From contig HG738140.1 of assembly GCA_000499405.2 (NCBI GenBank), forward strand, positions 496,001 through 560,000: 64,000 bases of DNA. The letters run 5' to 3'. Positions 62,286-64,000 of the stretch are shown here, piece after piece. The DNA is from Onchocerca volvulus. Lineage: Eukaryota > Nematoda > Chromadorea > Rhabditida > Onchocercidae. The notes below the pieces were generated by a model. That model was not told the DNA's origin. It saw only the letters and a list, made by a program, of their open reading frames with translations, and ran no database searches. Position numbers and translations under genes: made by a program. Within the stretch, counting starts at the first letter, position 1. Every line of letters starts with the position of its first letter.

Positions 62286-64000
62286 AGCGAAATAACCACA
62301 TGTAAGAATTCAATCGACGTCCCGTAGTTCCTTTTTCTCGTAATCTTTGATGACAGCTAGGAAATTGCGGCCCGCGTAAATTTTGCCACTTCGAGTGAAC
62401 AATGACTTTCGTTGTGCGGATAATAAAGTTTATGCATAAATGATAGGCATGACATCAATGTAAGCAAAATTGAAATTAGGAGGATATTACAGTGGAGATT
62501 GATTTATTTGGCTAAAAGTGACCGGATCATGGTTTTACGTTGATTACGTTGATTTTTCAGGCTTAGTGTTAGAATCTGTCAACCCTTGTCTAAGAATTTT
62601 AATCCGGTAGCATTCTTCCCTTCATCTTTTTTTGCTTTTAAAATCTTTTAAAAAATAAGAATGGAATAAATTGCAGTGAAGTTTGCATTGTTGTAGGAAG
62701 GAAGATGTGCAATTGTTGCCAATTATTTAAATGGCCGCTTAATCATTTTATTATTACTCTTGTTAAAGTGTAGATAGAATGCTTTCTCTTGAAAAGACTA
62801 AGAATGAGCGAACAAAATAAAATATTTTATTAGCCAAATGTCCCCTCTTTTGTTGTAATGTTGCTTCATGCATTATTTATACATTTATTTATATTTTAAG
62901 GGAAGCAAATTTTTTTCATTTTTAGAATTATTCTAAGAAATTTAAGTAAATTTAAAATGATGGGCTAAAATATATGATTGCAATTCATTAATGCATATTT
63001 ATTATTAGTATATTTGAATTAATGATTTAAATGGTTATAATGATTTGCTTTGTGCTATGAAATGTTTGCAAAATAATCATAACTGATTGATCTGAATGAA
63101 AAACATTGAATGTTGTCGCAAGAGTGATTTTATTTTATTTTATTTATTTATTTATTTATTTTTTTAAGAAATGATTATTGATTTAAATAGTTGTACCTAA
63201 TGAAGCTAAGTCTAAATGAAGTAATGCCTTTAATTGCAATATAAAGACTTTCTAGAAATTCGACATTATGTACGAAATGTTGCATATTAGCTAGCTATCC
63301 GTATTCGAGTCATAAAAAAGTTTTTTTTTGTTTTGCAGTTTTTTTGTTTTGCAAGATCTAAAAAGATAAAATCGTAGTAAATGGCTATAGAATTTTAAAA
63401 TAATTCTCGAGTATAAAATTAGTTTTAAAAAGTTGTGAAAATTGTTGAATAATGGCATTATAGTAATAATGAGGAACATTAAATGAGCACCATATCCATC
63501 ACAATCATTTGATCAGATCATGTATACATTTTCATTTGGTTCTAAGAGAATAGTTTGGCTTTATTAATGAAATATTTATGATGAGAGGAGCAAAAATCAC
63601 TGGATGATGGAGTGTACTACACGAAAAGTGGTGGAGAAAGAGTTGGAAGGTTGAAACATACTTGAAAACAGGTTTTGACAACAAATGCATGATTGTTGTG
63701 AAGAAACCATCGATTCGCTACTGTTCAAAACGGGCAGTTGTGGCAAAAGATTGCAATCAACGCGGGCAGAAATGGCCTTTGCCCTTTGAATTTTTCATCT
63801 TCTTTTTCGTCATTCTGATAACTGATAAATCGTGATAACCATCATCGATTTCATTTTCATCTTCATTAATTGAATAGCTCAATTCGCTCTATTCACATAC
63901 GAGGGTTCATTTGTCGCTCCTCGTCTCCGAATTTGCAATTTTCAGTCATTTAATGATAAAAATGATAGTCATCATTATCATCACCATCATCGCATTATCA
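62286..64000. other. Upstream flank of MESD to the right edge
   Basis: The first ~200 bp upstream of MESD are GC-richer (GGCCCGCGTAAATTTTGCC near 62370) and probably contain the promoter. Beyond that no gene was recognised. A TTTA/TTTTA repeat lies at about 63130-63168 and an ATCATC-like patch at the right end. Confidence 0.45.

Noticed and set aside
1..64000. Horizontal transfer, viral or transposon genes, CRISPR arrays, rRNA or tRNA genes
   Set aside because: No reverse transcriptase, transposase, capsid or repeat-spacer pattern and no cloverleaf with internal promoter boxes was recognised by eye; a tRNA scan could still find one I missed.

Overview
This window looks like nuclear DNA from a nematode, most likely a filarial or related spirurid worm. 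The sequence is AT-rich, every recognisable gene is split by introns of roughly 50 bp to 2 kb, introns use short nematode-type acceptors (TTTTCAG, TTTTTAG), and several start codons sit a few bases after a perfect acceptor, as expected for spliced-leader trans-splicing. The closest family resemblances I recognise (filarial-type 2-Cys peroxiredoxins, a WAGO/CSR-1-type Argonaute) fit this, but the species cannot be named from the sequence alone. I rebuilt gene models by hand from protein-family similarity and splice phase; all exon joins given below keep frame unless stated.

Layout, left to right. 1-1074 (-) is the 5' end of an atypical protein kinase C (PB1 and C1 domains), running off the left edge. 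3988-8376 (-) holds two tandem 199-residue 2-Cys peroxiredoxin genes whose 5' halves are almost identical while their 3' halves have diverged. 11877-14483 (-) is ALG2, a mannosyltransferase of N-glycan assembly. 16092-25580 (+) is a 23-exon Argonaute with a complete catalytic tetrad and an Arg/Gly-rich first exon. 27575-30883 (+) is a DDX49-type DEAD-box helicase of ribosome biogenesis. 34902-38475 (+) is the beta subunit of pyruvate dehydrogenase E1. 39385-49588 (-) is exocyst subunit Sec6/EXOC3. Inside one of its introns (46138-48258) lies a decayed, frameshifted partial copy of five of its own exons. 55520-56610 (+) is an unprocessed pseudogene of MESD; 58652-59514 (+) encodes an unrecognised single-pass membrane protein with a LIR-like motif; 61033-62285 (-) is the intact MESD-type ER chaperone, in inverted orientation to its pseudogene.

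The genes are mostly unrelated housekeeping functions: peroxide detoxification, N-glycosylation, small-RNA silencing, rRNA processing, pyruvate oxidation, exocytosis and LRP-receptor folding. No operon is obvious. The recurrent theme is local duplication followed by gene conversion (peroxiredoxins) or decay (Sec6 exons, MESD). The window also shows several non-canonical introns: two GC-AG introns and one apparent AT-AG intron in Sec6, and one apparent GT-TG intron in MESD. No CRISPR array, rRNA, tRNA, transposase or reverse transcriptase ORF was seen.
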